64,000 nt of DNA, from assembly GCF_910592395.1 (NCBI RefSeq), contig NC_088309.1:5086501-5150500 (forward strand), written 5' to 3'. Source of the DNA: Lineus longissimus (lineage: Eukaryota > Nemertea > Pilidiophora > Heteronemertea > Lineidae). The notes beneath the pieces are model-generated. The model was not told the origin of the DNA. It did no database searches and saw only the letters and a program-made list of their open reading frames with translations. This document shows, piece by piece, positions 51,701-63,200 of the stretch. The translations under genes were made by a program, and so were the position numbers. Position 1 is the first letter of the stretch. Each line of letters begins with the position of its first letter.

Positions 51701-54378
51701 CATATCTAACCATCTCAGCATAGTGTCCTGATGTTCAAAGGGCACTCGCCTTGACTCTCCGCTCACCAGTAACACCAGCCATGCCACTGCAGTTGAATAG
51801 AGCTATCATTCGAATAATGTTGTGCGTTGAGATATAGCTTATAGATTAATAGTCTCCTTACCAATACTGCCTAAAAAACTGGACAAACATGAAGCGGTGA
51901 GGCGTCCATCCGCAATTACTCCGCATTTCTCACACTGGGGCTTCTGTACAAATATAGCAGGGGTTTCCTTCACAAGGATAATTAGCATCTATCAAATGTT
52001 ACCATGGATACGAACTGAAATCCTAGCCTATACGTCATTGACGGCATTACACCTGTCCCTGCAAGACTAACCACGGGTTGGACACCTTGGTGGCTTAATT
52101 GATGTCATTCTAAAGAAAACTAACCCGGGCAACTGGCGGGGACGCGATACTGACGTAAATGCGAAGAATTCCGACAAGCCATGAATAAAACATGTCCTCA
52201 TTAACGACAGTGGGATGTCCGTCATCAGCAGTTGCCTTTTGGAATAAAAACCTGCAAGTTGACGAAAATTGGCGCATAGCCGCAGATTCGTCATAATAGC
52301 GAGGTGTGAATTGTGTATCTCATCTTCGGGAGATCGTTTGTTTTCTGATGTGTGTGGGATTGTACCGCTTAAGTACCGATAAAATGCGAAGGTACAATTA
52401 ACAGCTTCCAGCTGAACTGAGGAACACAATCAGTATATCCACGAATCAGTCACTCAGCAACCTTTAATAAGTCAGTTGAATATATGTATCACCCATTGAT
52501 GTATACTAAAATATTAGTTATATCATACCTCTATGTAATGCATACTACAAAAAGTATCAGTCTGTCGTCTAAACTTGGCTACCAACTCTAAACAATAGCG
52601 TCAAGTCATTACTGTGACGAATTCTGTATACACTTAACTATATACTCGTAACAGCAAATTACAACTTTCGACTTAGTCATTCCTGTGTCTACCGGTATTA
52701 AACAAGCTAGTTTATTTGGGACCATAACTGTTTGTGGACGATATACGATGCTATGGAGATCCGATCAGACGACTATGAATGATGACGTCCCCGATTGCGT
52801 ACCATGGTACAAAATGTATAGCATGAAGGACAAAAACCTGGTTGAAGTATCGTATTTCTTTGTTATCGGTGACAGTGACTATACAGTAGTGTAGTGACAT
52901 TGGCATCATATTGATCCTCCCCCGTATAGTGGGAGGACGGGGGAATAACAGATGAATATATCCTAAAGACCCAATGTTATATGTATGACTGAATTACCGA
53001 TAAAAATATGTAATTCAGTGCCAGTTGGGTTGAAAATCAAGTGACAGTGGGCGGACGTCGGGAATAACGCATGGATACATGTACATATATATCTACAAAC
53101 CATAGCTGGATGGACCTTAAGACTGCGGACAACCAACCCGTCATACTGTTGCTGATCACAGATCATCGAATTCACAGAAACTATTAAGGGTTGACCACAG
53201 GCACCACCATTCTGGCTAGAACTTGAAATTCTAGAGCAACCAGAACTCGCTTAAAACGAAGTGAATGCCAATTTCAAGGGTGGGAGTCAGTTCTTGTTTT
53301 CCAGAGAATAGGCACCCTTGAAATTGGCATTTGCTTCATTTTGAAGGAATTCTTGTTTTATTGCTTTTGGATTTCATTAGTTCTGGCCAAAATGGTGATA
53401 CCTGGTCAACCCTTAAGCGAGTTTCGCTACAAAGGCAAACATACAAATGTTGGACACTCATAAACATCATTGATTTTCATATAAATTGTTTTAAGTTACT
53501 GAGGCTTGTATTGTGAATGGGCGTTGCCCATCCAAGCATACATAATCAATATTTTGTGTCTACCATGACATTTTCATGTGATAGGTATGTATGCATGGCT
53601 ACACGACATGTCATCGTTCAGGTGATGTTGTTGAACATTGGTAATTACATGCTGATGAATCATGCTTGGAAGAAATAAAGTCTATCGCAACAACGCGTTT
53701 TTGGTATCTTCATTTAGTCAAATGGTATCAGATTATGTAAATTTCAGCCTGGTAAGGTCTTAAAGAGTACTCACTGGTATGACTATTAGTACGGACTGTA
53801 ATGATATGAACATTTGACATATCATGTAATAAAAAGGACACACTCTATGCGAATGCATAGGTTGTGATAGATTGTACCCACAGGTATGTATAGGTACAGT
53901 AGCCCGACTGAACCAGTGAACATTGTACATGTGATATGCATGTATTATGCAATAGAGTAACCACTTCCCTGATAGCACCAACTGAATACGAATGTTCATT
54001 ACAGGGTTCCCATGTCGATTACAGAGTACCCACCGCACGATTGAACATTATCCAATAAATTTGGGGATACAGACGTTTGAAAATATGTAATGAAGATACC
54101 AACTGTGGACTTGAACGTTACAGATTATTATGTAATAGACACTGTTTGGACGTATCTTCGATTGACACATTACTAATTAATTAAACACAGAATATATTTA
54201 ATGAATATCTAATTTCACGTACGACATTGAGAGCTTGTCAATATGAAGTGTATGGTGTACCTGTTATATGACATTCCTCTTCTAAATCCAAGATGACAAA
54301 TCCCCGGACTACTTCGCCCACATAATAGACTCTGTCCTGCCGATCATATTGGATACTGAGTCTCCGCGGTGTCTCCAT
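39792..54378 (-). CDS. alpha-arrestin (arrestin domain-containing protein)
   Basis: Six coding exons 5'-3': 54378-54261, 46511-46362, 42771-42542, 42254-42075, 41392-41204 and 40031-39792 (1107 nt, 368 residues). It begins METPRRLSIQYDRQDRVYYV with GEVVRGFVILDLEEE, the first strands of an arrestin N-domain. Next come GIELKLFGGAEVKW, the block FPFRYHLPTDIPCSFEGVYG with SVRYYG typical of alpha-arrestins, and a C-domain (TVAIPNCGFVPGQSITANI, then CIPPSRLDCCQYIDIKYDL). The family recruits ubiquitin ligases to membrane cargo for endocytic sorting, usually through PPxY motifs. I see no PPxY; the tail is very acidic instead (EEEEGEEEEVVEEDEDSE). The last C-domain strands are short, so an unrecognised exon may lie in 40032-41203. 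The last exon uses the second of two tandem acceptors (CCAGTCCAG) to keep frame. I cannot assign an ARRDC number. Confidence 0.82.
42772..46361. other. second intron of the alpha-arrestin gene
   Basis: Non-coding sequence of 3.6 kb with a G9 run at 43602-43610. Several open frames of 60-120 codons occur on both strands, but none resembles a known protein or has splice support. Confidence 0.5.
46935..46954. repeat. C20 homopolymer
   Basis: Twenty consecutive C on the plus strand, which is G20 on the transcribed alpha-arrestin pre-mRNA strand. It could form a G-quadruplex, and its exact length is uncertain because such runs are error-prone. Confidence 0.8.
49401..49623. repeat. irregular minisatellite in intron
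   Basis: The core GATGGTGCAGTCGGACACGC with CTGAACTCTAATAGTA is repeated about five times. GGACACGCCT-type cores start near 49401, 49463, 49517, 49553 and 49599, with spacing of 36-62 bases and point changes. Confidence 0.7.
50023..50078 (+). mobile_element. tRNA-derived SINE relic (tRNA-Met-like head)
   Basis: TGGTTGGTGTG resembles an A box, CTCATAACCAGAAGGTCGTG resembles the anticodon loop and variable region of elongator tRNA-Met, and GTGCGTTCAAATGCC resembles a B box. The stems do not pair properly, so it is not a working tRNA gene. The downstream limit of the SINE body is not visible. Confidence 0.5.
53184..53416. mobile_element. foldback MITE flanked by TTAA
   Basis: The left arm starts TTAAGGGTTGACCACAGGCA and the right arm, read on the minus strand, starts TTAAGGGTTGACCAGGTATC. 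Pairing continues inward (CACCATTCTGGCTAGAACT with CACCATTTTGGCCAGAACT, then ATGCCAATTTCAAGGGTG on both arms). Nearly the whole 233 bases is one hairpin with a short centre and no open frame. Its ends differ from the elements near 24 and 27.7 kb. Confidence 0.75.
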
Positions 54379-55533
54379 GGTTTCCGAGTATCATCTCCCA
54401 TACGCGATTTCGCGTGCATACCCATGTTTAGACGCCATGTTCTATAGCTACGAATTCATTCTAGACGAATACTAAACAGATGATGAGAGAATACTATCAG
54501 AATAGACGATATTTGCACACACAGGTTAACATTGATCGCGTAGTATTTTACTCCATAAATGTTGAAGTGTTGGCCATTTTACATCCTTGCCAATAAACCG
54601 GTGTTCTCCCGGTTCGGTAACAGATGTGTGGTCGGCTCCCACGCGTTACGACGAGAGGCGGGAGAAAAGAGATTCGACCATTGATCAGCGACATCTTTAA
54701 ACAAACTAACGAACTGGCTTAAGGTGTCTTCAAAAGCATCCGCCAGGTAAACCGCACTTTGCTAATTTGCCTTTTACGTTTTAAATGTTCTCACAGTGCT
54801 TATGAAAATGGACCGACAGGGGTACCGACATGACCGACGCTTATTTAACCAGATTCGGTTGAATATTCCTACAGATCAGAGACAAAAAAACACAAGCAAA
54901 GCAATTAGCCTATACCATGAAGAGCCTGCCGTTTGACCCTCATAACTCAATTCACATATTATTTGTACTGAAAAAGGTACAGTGATTATACCAATTGTCT
55001 ATTCGATGTCAGCTGTAAGCTTCTGACGCGGATGAATGGATAGAATGGATAGACTAATTGCTCAAACTCACACAGTTTGTAATAATGAATATTTATCCCT
55101 TTATTCACCTGCAACTTCGCCTTTAATAACCCTAGTAAAATTTCGTGACTAACTGGAACACAACCCACCCAACCAACGTATAGGACAACGGACACTAAAC
55201 TCATTTTTCTCGTGAATTTAGGGAGTGCATCATTACGGCAATGAACGGCAAGCTAACGTATAATCTAGAGTTTCTTACTACTGGGTACTCTGTCCAGTTC
55301 ACCAACTGAAGATGCGAGCGAGGTGCTCGTGTGTCACGGCGTTTTATGGTGTTTCCCATCGGCCTATTTCAGTGTTTCTGAACATTAGACAGCTAAAAAG
55401 ACCAATATTTTTCAATAGGAGGAAAGAGAGAAGGAAGAACGTGTCAATCTGTGCTTAAGCGTTCCAAAACTATGAGCGGAAGCACTCGGAAATCTTTGAC
55501 ATCGCAAGAATTCCAATCTTCTTTTTTCTGTAG
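54379..55533. promoter_or_regulatory. divergent promoter region of alpha-arrestin and ninjurin genes
   Basis: The region lies between the alpha-arrestin start codon (minus) and the first recognised ninjurin exon (plus). It has no recognised coding sequence and no clear TATA box. A 5' exon of the ninjurin gene may lie here, since the exon at 55534 begins right after an acceptor-like TTTTTTCTGTAG. Confidence 0.4.
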
Positions 55534-55577
55534 GTGAAGGATCTAGTACAACAGAGAGGTCGCTTGAGAACAAACGC

Positions 55578-56911
55578 ATGATAGAACAGAAAGGATATAG
55601 TGAGATCGATGGTGATCATTGTGAAGAACCAAGCCAATATCGAAGAACGTCACGTTTACATTCCCATGCGCTGCCGAAAGAAATCACCCAACAGATGTAA
55701 GTGTGCTGTTTATAGTACTGTAGTGTTAATTCCATCTCAGAACTTTCCGCAGAAAGAACTTCACGAATGCCCAAAATTACAGGACAGAGAGACCATGCAT
55801 TGATTTCTGGAAGTGTAAGGTAATACAGTATACTGTCCGTCTTCGCTCACTTATCAGTATCGCTTCAGAAGTAAATGTATTATAATCGCTTTTACCAAGA
55901 CGATTTGTTTCATGACAAAAAAACAAAAACAGATAATAAAAAGTTTTTTTCCAACTATGAACATAGACATTCTTGTAAGGTAATAGTAGACCGTTTAAGC
56001 CGGTTGTGAAAAAATGACTTGTATAAATATAAAGTGATTTTGCCAAAGTTCGCTCCTGAACGTTTATCTCCTATTCAGAATGCAGAATCTGTCGCTCCTG
56101 AGCAGCAATCTGGCGCAGTTGAAGGGAATACTGGATGTGGACGATTTCTATAAGAATTATGCTCAGAGAATATTTCTGATTGTTCTGCTGTGTTTATCAA
56201 TCACTATGCAGATTTTGAGTAAGATTTCCATCTTTGCTGTGGCAAGTGACGTGAAGGGACATCCACTAAGACTGAGTGAATCTTCATAGGTCATAAAGGA
56301 AGAGGAGGGCACGATTAACGTCAGAGTATTGGGTTGTTCACTTCCGGATAATCATACATGTGTACACTGCTGAACTGTAGCTTTGGGACAACTTTGGGCT
56401 GGAACTGAATTTACCTGGCCAGGAGGATACTTTCCCTGCTTGCCACCATCCGCCGGCACTTGTTGTATCACACTAATGCTGATCTCTCACAATGATTTTC
56501 GCCAAAGTTGCAAATATAAGATTTGGGCGTGACTTGTGAATTTCAGGCAGCCTCGTTCTGTTTCATTGTTTACAGCAGTTTAATTGGTTTTCAATTATCC
56601 TGTTTTGAGAGGTCACGGTCCTGCCATTCTGTAGAAAAAACCAACATATCTCATGCCCAATTGTCCCTTTAAAATATACTTCGACAGTTTTGTGTGAAAA
56701 TTACCGAGGAGACTCTTCTTTTCAGGTTAACACGGATATCTGTATTCTTCATGAGGACAACTCTACCAAGATTGACGAGAATTATGTACATAAACGACCT
56801 GATAAATGGCGCTTAACCTTAGGAATTGTGCACGCGTCGTATTTTATGACATTTGCTACAACGATCGCGAACCTTTTGATAACTTCGTTCGCTCTTAGCT
56901 CAAGAGCATAG
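55578..56911 (+). CDS. ninjurin family protein
   Basis: Three coding exons: 55578-55696 (the exon itself may start at 55534), 56079-56250 and 56726-56911 (477 nt, 158 residues; vertebrate ninjurins about 142-152). A polar N-terminus is followed by the amphipathic helix region QQIMQNLSLLSSNLAQLKGI, membrane helix 1 (about 68-92, RIFLIVLLCLSITMQILSKI), a loop, and membrane helix 2 (about 124-153, LGIVHASYFMTFATTIANLL). This order is the ninjurin fold. NINJ1 forms filaments that rupture the plasma membrane during lytic cell death, and the family also acts in adhesion. Which of these applies here is not known. The ATG at 55578 is the first in frame after the acceptor, but the frame stays open upstream to 55534, so a longer N-terminus is possible. 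The donor after codon 97 (GAC|GTGAAG) is weak but is the only one seen that keeps frame. Confidence 0.82.
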
Positions 56912-57084
56912 TACTGCCGTTGGGATAATCGATTTTGAAAAGTTAGATCTTAGCATCACGTTGCAATGTATGTGAAGAACCACTACAAAGACAATCCTTA
57001 TCATTTGAGCAGACACTACCTTCAACAGCAGCTCAAACATCATGACCTTTTTAACACGATTGTTATTGCATTATATCCTAAAGG

Positions 57085-57090
57085 AATAAA
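57085..57090 (+). terminator. candidate poly(A) signal of the ninjurin gene
   Basis: AATAAA lies 174 bases after the stop. A second AATAAA at 57371-57376 is an alternative. Confidence 0.45.
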
Positions 57091-57729
57091 CACTTCCATT
57101 TATATTTATATTTACGTGGTGCGTTTTTCGCTGATTTATGCAAAATTCAACATCTCAAAAGTTCAATGGTTGACCCTTGATTTTTTTTTTGTTTTTTGTG
57201 TAGCGTAAGCAACTGTCTTTCATGGGAGAATGGCCACTGTAAGAATTATTCAGGAAGAAATGTATAATATTTGGGTTTTTTCGTGATTGTCCGGCTCAAT
57301 TGGCAATATTGCCGTTTGGGATGGTGAACAGAGCTAGGAGCAAATGTGACGCTTATGATTTATTTAAAGAAATAAAATGCCCGATTTAACATCCTGCAGA
57401 ATCAGGGGAATCGGGCGTTTCCAGTGATATACGACACAAATGGGTTGTCCCGATGCATTCACTTTGGAAACGCATTTTAAAATAGATGTTACGTCCTGTT
57501 TAATGGGGCACGTCATCATCGCGTACATTTGGGAAAAACTCCCTAACGAGACCAATGTGGAAATCGTCCGATAATAGAATGCAGACATTTTTTTCATGCA
57601 TGTTGGGGTTTTTCCGAAATGCTTGATAATCTTAGCGGTTTAGACAGTTTAACAGTTACGGAATATTACAAATATTTATTATAAGGATAATTTATCATAA
57701 TATCGATATTCTCGAGCTGTTTTTATGCT

Positions 57730-57775
57730 GATTCCGCCCAGATTCCGCAGGTTCCGCAGAATCCGCAGGATCCGC
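57730..57775. repeat. short minisatellite, GATTCCGCAG-like unit
   Basis: About five imperfect 9-11-base copies of GATTCCGCAG stand in tandem. They account for the low-complexity DPADSAEPAES stretch of the minus-strand open frame there. Confidence 0.65.
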
Positions 57776-58454
57776 TAAATCGCCATGCCCGGTATTTATG
57801 GACCGAGAGAGACACTGGCTGGTTGTGACGAGGTCTGCATCTCGGTCTTTCTGAGACACCCTGTGTAAGGAGGATTGCGACAGTATGATGATTGTGAGTG
57901 CTTGTCTAACTGCTGCGAGTGAGGTACATGTAGGTTGTGGTTGTGCACCATGGTTACAAGGCTTACATAGATCTTTCATGATTGACCGATAACATGGGGC
58001 ATGCATCTGGTGAACGTCTGCTCATCCCTAAAAAAAGCGCGGGATAGTCTGCCCATAGGCAGGTTTCGCAATCCGTACAAACGACAAAGTAGGAATGTTA
58101 GTGTGGTGTCATCAAGTCCCTTGCCGTCAGTTCATTTACGCGTTTCCCGCGGAAAGATCTTGGCATGTCTTGGCATGTGCCAATCAGTGTCACTTGTTGC
58201 TCCGTCCTCTCGCACTAAAGTTCGTACCTGGGCCGTCAAGGTCGTGGGTCTCTTCCCTGGGGTCACCTCCAGCTGGTCAATGGGCGAGTTTCCCGCCAGA
58301 TAAACCTTGGCGTGTCACTTGCACCAAAAAATCTGAAGCCCGTCAGTCTGGCGTCTAGCAATGACAAACTAAGTCAAATCTTGGTTTCTGGTTACCAGTT
58401 CTAATTACAGAGGCGGCGCCGCATCCTTTTGATGTCTCACGTTGCTTCATTTTC

Positions 58455-58507
58455 ATTGGCTCCTTGATTCAGTTTATTGTTTGATTGACATGCCTACCAT
58501 ATATAAG
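58455..58507 (+). promoter_or_regulatory. candidate core promoter: inverted CCAAT and TATA box
   Basis: ATTGG at 58455-58459 is followed by TATATAAG at 58500-58507. An ATG at 58557 opens a short hydrophobic frame (MVVVLLIRAVVARGG) that reaches a donor-like GGAAGTGAGT near 58615. This could be the first exon of a small or non-coding transcript. There is no protein support. Confidence 0.25.
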
Positions 58508-58699
58508 GGTGTGCGAGGCGGTCACCTCAGAGTCCAGAGACGGATTTCAGCATCTGATGGTGGTTGTATTGTTAATACGAGCGGTCGTAGCACGTGGTGG
58601 GCAGTTTGGCGGAAGTGAGTGGTGTATGAACGAAGCCTCTGTTCCGATTTTTGTGACGAGATATCATCCCATATTCAGTTAGGATATATTTTGCCATTG

Positions 58700-58766
58700 A
58701 GGATATGGACTACCACTAATAACCACAGGAGGACAATGACAAACACAATAGGATATGGACTACCAC
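58700..58766. repeat. 17-bp direct repeat
   Basis: AGGATATGGACTACCAC occurs at 58700-58716 and again at 58750-58766, exactly 50 bases apart. Confidence 0.7.
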
Positions 58767-59948
58767 ATCATCGTTGGAGAAAACATCATTACAAGGTAAG
58801 GTAATTAACACCCCTTCTCCCCCACTCGCTAGACTCCGCAAAAAAGACTCTTATCCAAAGACTCCCTTGGATATGAGTATATATCATTCTGCCTGGAGAC
58901 AGAGCGCGCATCGACACCAACAGCATTTTCATTCTGAGTAGGGTCAAAATTTATTGAGAAAACATTTTTTTATGTTTTTTCATAATAGTATGCCCTGTAG
59001 ACAACATGTCAAAAGTTTAGGAAAGTTCAAGCCTGGAAAGGGTCAAAATGTGACGTCAAAAGCAAGATGGCGGCCACATCACAATTTGGGCTATATGACC
59101 TACATAATAGGATGAATATGGTGTCCAGCTATAGGTTGTAGGGGTCGAGGAATCTATTGAGACTATTTGTGAGGTTGTTGGGAATTGAATCATGGAAAAT
59201 CCAAGATAGCCGTCATGACCCCCAAATTCAGTTAGGCCCTATTAGATAAATTCTTAGTTTATCATCCTTTTTTCTGAACAGCGAAAGGTAATGGAATGAA
59301 CACGAATGGCATTTTGACAGGTTTCTTGCGCAAGGCAGCGTCTTCTTGCTAATCGCACATAGAAAGAACCAAGAAGCGCAATGCGCAAGACTTCTCTTCG
59401 CGCAAAGTTTTAGTTCAACAAAGTGCCGTGAGAGGCGCGCAAACACATTTTGCATCGGGAGAGCACGTTTTCTGAAAAAGGCGCGAATTTGGGGATTGAA
59501 GACAAAAAAATCTTTCAACCAATGAATTTCCTTGAATCTCCTTGAAAAGTGTTGTAACACTATGAGATATCTAAAATCACCGTGAAATTTTTTGTTATGC
59601 TGAAAAATCGGATGTGTCAATGGTGTTTTGGCATGCAAAACAATATTTGATGTGTGTTGTGTTTTTGGCGCCAAATCAATCGTCGTCTGTTCGGCATGTC
59701 ACCGGCCGGCATTTACGCTGGGGGGAGTTTCCTCATTGTAAAGTGAATAACTGCTGATAAAATGAACCAAAGTGGATATGCTTGGTGTCATTGAAAAGGG
59801 AATTTCATTGTCTATTTAGTTGCGTTTCTGATGAAACAATTCTAACCTGCTGAAAGCGCGAATTTAGTGATTGAAATTGGAAATTAAAAAATGAAATATT
59901 TGTTGAGGCGGTGGAAAAAGTGATGCGGGGGTGATAAACTGGGACATT

Positions 59949-60018
59949 TAAAAAAAAAATTAGTTTAATTAAATTAAAGTAAAATTAAATTAAATTAATT
60001 TAAATTTAAATAAAGTGT
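59949..60018. repeat. AT-only low-complexity tract
   Basis: An almost pure A/T stretch made of AAATTAAATTAA-type units, about 200 bases before the satellite. Confidence 0.7.
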
Positions 60019-60221
60019 ACAGCTTTTTCTCATCCAGGAATATTTTACTTTAGTTATAATGTGGATTGTTTACAAACATTGTTCATATGTTTGTTAATCC
60101 CTTGTGGTATTGGTCTAGGTTGTTTAAACATTCTTTAAGTCTGGCAATGTTTATTTGTGGCCACGTGACTTGTTTTATGTGAGAGGCTCATTGTTTTAAC
60201 TTGCCTTGATTGTTTTTTAAC

Positions 60222-63200
60222 CACATTTCCTTAACAATTAATTTGCTCGTCAATTTTAACAATCTGTTTCACGATTTGAACATTTCCTTCACAGTTTGGT
60301 TGATAATATTAACAATTTGTTTTACTATTTGCACATTTCCTTAACAATTAATTTGCTCGTCAATTTAACAATCTTGTTTCACGATTTGTACCTTTCCTTA
60401 ACAATTTGCATGTCAATATTAACGATCTGTTTCACGATTTGAACATTTCCTTCACAGTTTGGTTGATAATATTAACAAGTTGTTTTACTATTTGCACATT
60501 TCCTTAACAATTAATTTGCTCGTCAATTTAACAATGTTGTTTCACGATTTGTACCTTTCCTTAACAATTTATATGTCAATTTTAACACTCTGTTTCATGA
60601 TTTGTACATTTCCTTAACAACTTGTATGTCAATTTTAACACGGTTTCATTATTCGTACTTTTCTTTAACAATTTACATGTCAATTATAACACTCTGTTTC
60701 ATTATTTATACATGTCCTTAACAATTTGCATGTCAATTTTAACACTGATTATTCGTACATTTTCTTAACAATTTGCATGTAAGTTTTAACACTCTGTTTC
60801 ATTATTCGTACATTTCTTTAACAATTTGCATGTCAATTTTAACACTCTGTTTCATGATTTGTACATTTCCTTAACAACTCGCATGTCAATTTTAACACTC
60901 TGTTTCATTATTCGTACTTTTCTTTAACAATTTCCATGTCAATTATAACACTCTGTTTCATTATTTATAAAAGTCCTTAACAATTTGCATGTCAATTTTA
61001 ACATTCTGTTTCATTATTCGTACATTCGTACATATCTTTAACAATTTGCTCATCAATTTTAACACTCTGTTTCATTATTCGTACATTTCCTTAACAATTT
61101 GTTCATCAATTTTAACACTCTGTTTCATTATTCGTACATTTCCTTAACAATTTGCTCGTCAATTTTAACACCCTGTTTCATTATGTATACATGTCCTTAA
61201 CAATTTGCATGTCAATTTCAACACTCTTTTTCATGATTTGTACATTTCCTTAACAATTTGCATGTCAATTTCAACACTCTTTCATTATTCGTACATTTTC
61301 TTAACAATTTGCATGTCAATTTTAACACTCTGTTTCATTATTCATACATGTCCTTAACAATTTGCATGTCAATTTTAACACTCTGTTTCATTATTCGTAC
61401 ATTTCATTAACAATTTGCTGATCAATTTTAAAACTCTGTTTCATTATTCGTACATTTTCTGAACAATTTGCTCAATAATTTTAACACTCTGTTTCATTAT
61501 TCGTACATTTCCTTAACACTTTGCATGTCAATTTTAACACTCTGTTTCATTATTCGTACATTTCTTTAACAATTTGCATGTCAATTTTAACACTCTGTTT
61601 CATGATTTGTACATTTCCTTAACAATTTCCATGTCAATTTTAACACTCTGTTTCATTATTCGCACATTTCCTTAACAGTTTGCATGTCAATTTTAACACT
61701 CTGTTTCATTATTCGTACATTTCCTTCACAATTTGCTCATCAATTCTAACACTCTGTTTCATTATTCGTACATTTCCTTAACAATTTGCTCGTCAATTTT
61801 AACACTCTGTTTCATGATTGATACATTTGCTTAACAATTTGCATGTCAATTATAACACTCTGTTTCATTATTTATACATGTCCTTAACAATTTGCATGTC
61901 AATTTTAACACTCTGTTTCATTATTCGTACATTTCCTTAACAATTTGCTCGTCAATTTTAACACTCTGTTTCATTATTCGTACTTTTTCTTAACAATTTG
62001 CATGTCAATTTTAACACTCTGTTTCATTATTCGTACTTTTCGATAACACTGCATGTCCATTTTAACACTCTGTTTCCTTATTCGTACATTTCTTCAACAA
62101 TTTGCATGTCAATTTTAACACTCTGTTTCATTATTCATACATTTCCTTAACAATTTGCTCGTCAATTTTAACACTCTGTTTCATTATTTATACATGTCCT
62201 TAAACAATTTGCATGTCAATTCTAACACTCTGTTTCATGATTTGTACATGTCCTTAACAATTTCCATGTCAATTTTAACACTCTGTTTCATTATTCGTAC
62301 ATTTTCTTAACAATTTGCATGTCAATTTTAACACGCTGTTTCATTATTCGTACATTTCCTTCACAATTTGCTCATCAATTTTAACACTCTGTTTCATTAT
62401 TCGTACATTTCCTTCACAATTTGCTCATCAATTTTAACACTCTGTTTCATTATTCGTACATTTTCTTAACAATTTGCATGTCAATTTTAACACTCTGTTT
62501 CATTATTCGTACATTTTCTGAACAATTTGCATGTAAGTTTTAACACTCTGTTTCATTATTCGTACATTTGTTTAACAATTTGCATGACAATTTTAACACT
62601 CTGTTTCATGATTTGTACATTTCCTTAACAACTCGCATGTCAATTTTAACACTCTGTTTCATTATTCGTATTTTTCTTTAACAATTTCCATGTCAATTAT
62701 AACACTCTGTTTCATTATTTATACATGTCCTTAACAATTTGCATGTCAATTTTAACACTCTGTTTCATTATTCGTACATTTCCTTAACATTGCATGTCAA
62801 TTTTAACAGTCTGTTTCCTTATTCGTACATTTCTTCAACAATTTGCATATCAATTTTAACACTCTGTTTGTTTCCTTATTTGTACATTTCTTTAACAATT
62901 TGCATGTCAATTTTAACACTCTGTTTCATTATTCATACATTTCCTTAACAATTTGCTCGTCAATTTTAACACTCTGTTTCATTATTTATACATGTCCTTA
63001 AACAATTTGCATGTCAATTCTAACACTCTGTTTCATGATTTGTACATGTCCTTAACAATTTCCATGTCAATTTTAACACTTTGTTTCATTATTCGTACAT
63101 TTTCTTAACAATTTGCATGTCAATTTTAACACGCTGTTTCATTATTCGTAAATTTCCTTAACAATTTGCTCATCAATTTTAACACTCTGTTTCATTATTC

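Larger units (their letters stand above)
46512..54260. other. first intron of the alpha-arrestin gene (7.7 kb)
   Basis: No coding exon was recognised on either strand. Contents: a C20 run (46935-46954), an irregular minisatellite (49401-49623), a tRNA-like SINE relic (50023-50078) and a TTAA-flanked foldback element (53184-53416). Confidence 0.55.
56912..60221. other. region without a recognised gene
   Basis: Open frames of 60-148 codons occur on both strands without recognisable family features. The region holds a small GATTCCGCAG minisatellite, a TATA/CCAAT promoter-like site near 58.5 kb, YY1-like AAGATGGCGGC (near 59064) beside a TGACGTCA site (near 59051), and an AT-only stretch before the satellite. 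Confidence 0.45.

Noticed and set aside
57695-58006. 103-codon minus-strand open frame
   Set aside because: Part of it is produced by the GATTCCGCAG minisatellite and the rest resembles nothing known.
59228-59674. 148-codon minus-strand open frame
   Set aside because: Composition is rich in H, F, K and R with no family resemblance. There is no promoter or splice context, and the DNA is gene-poor and repeat-like.
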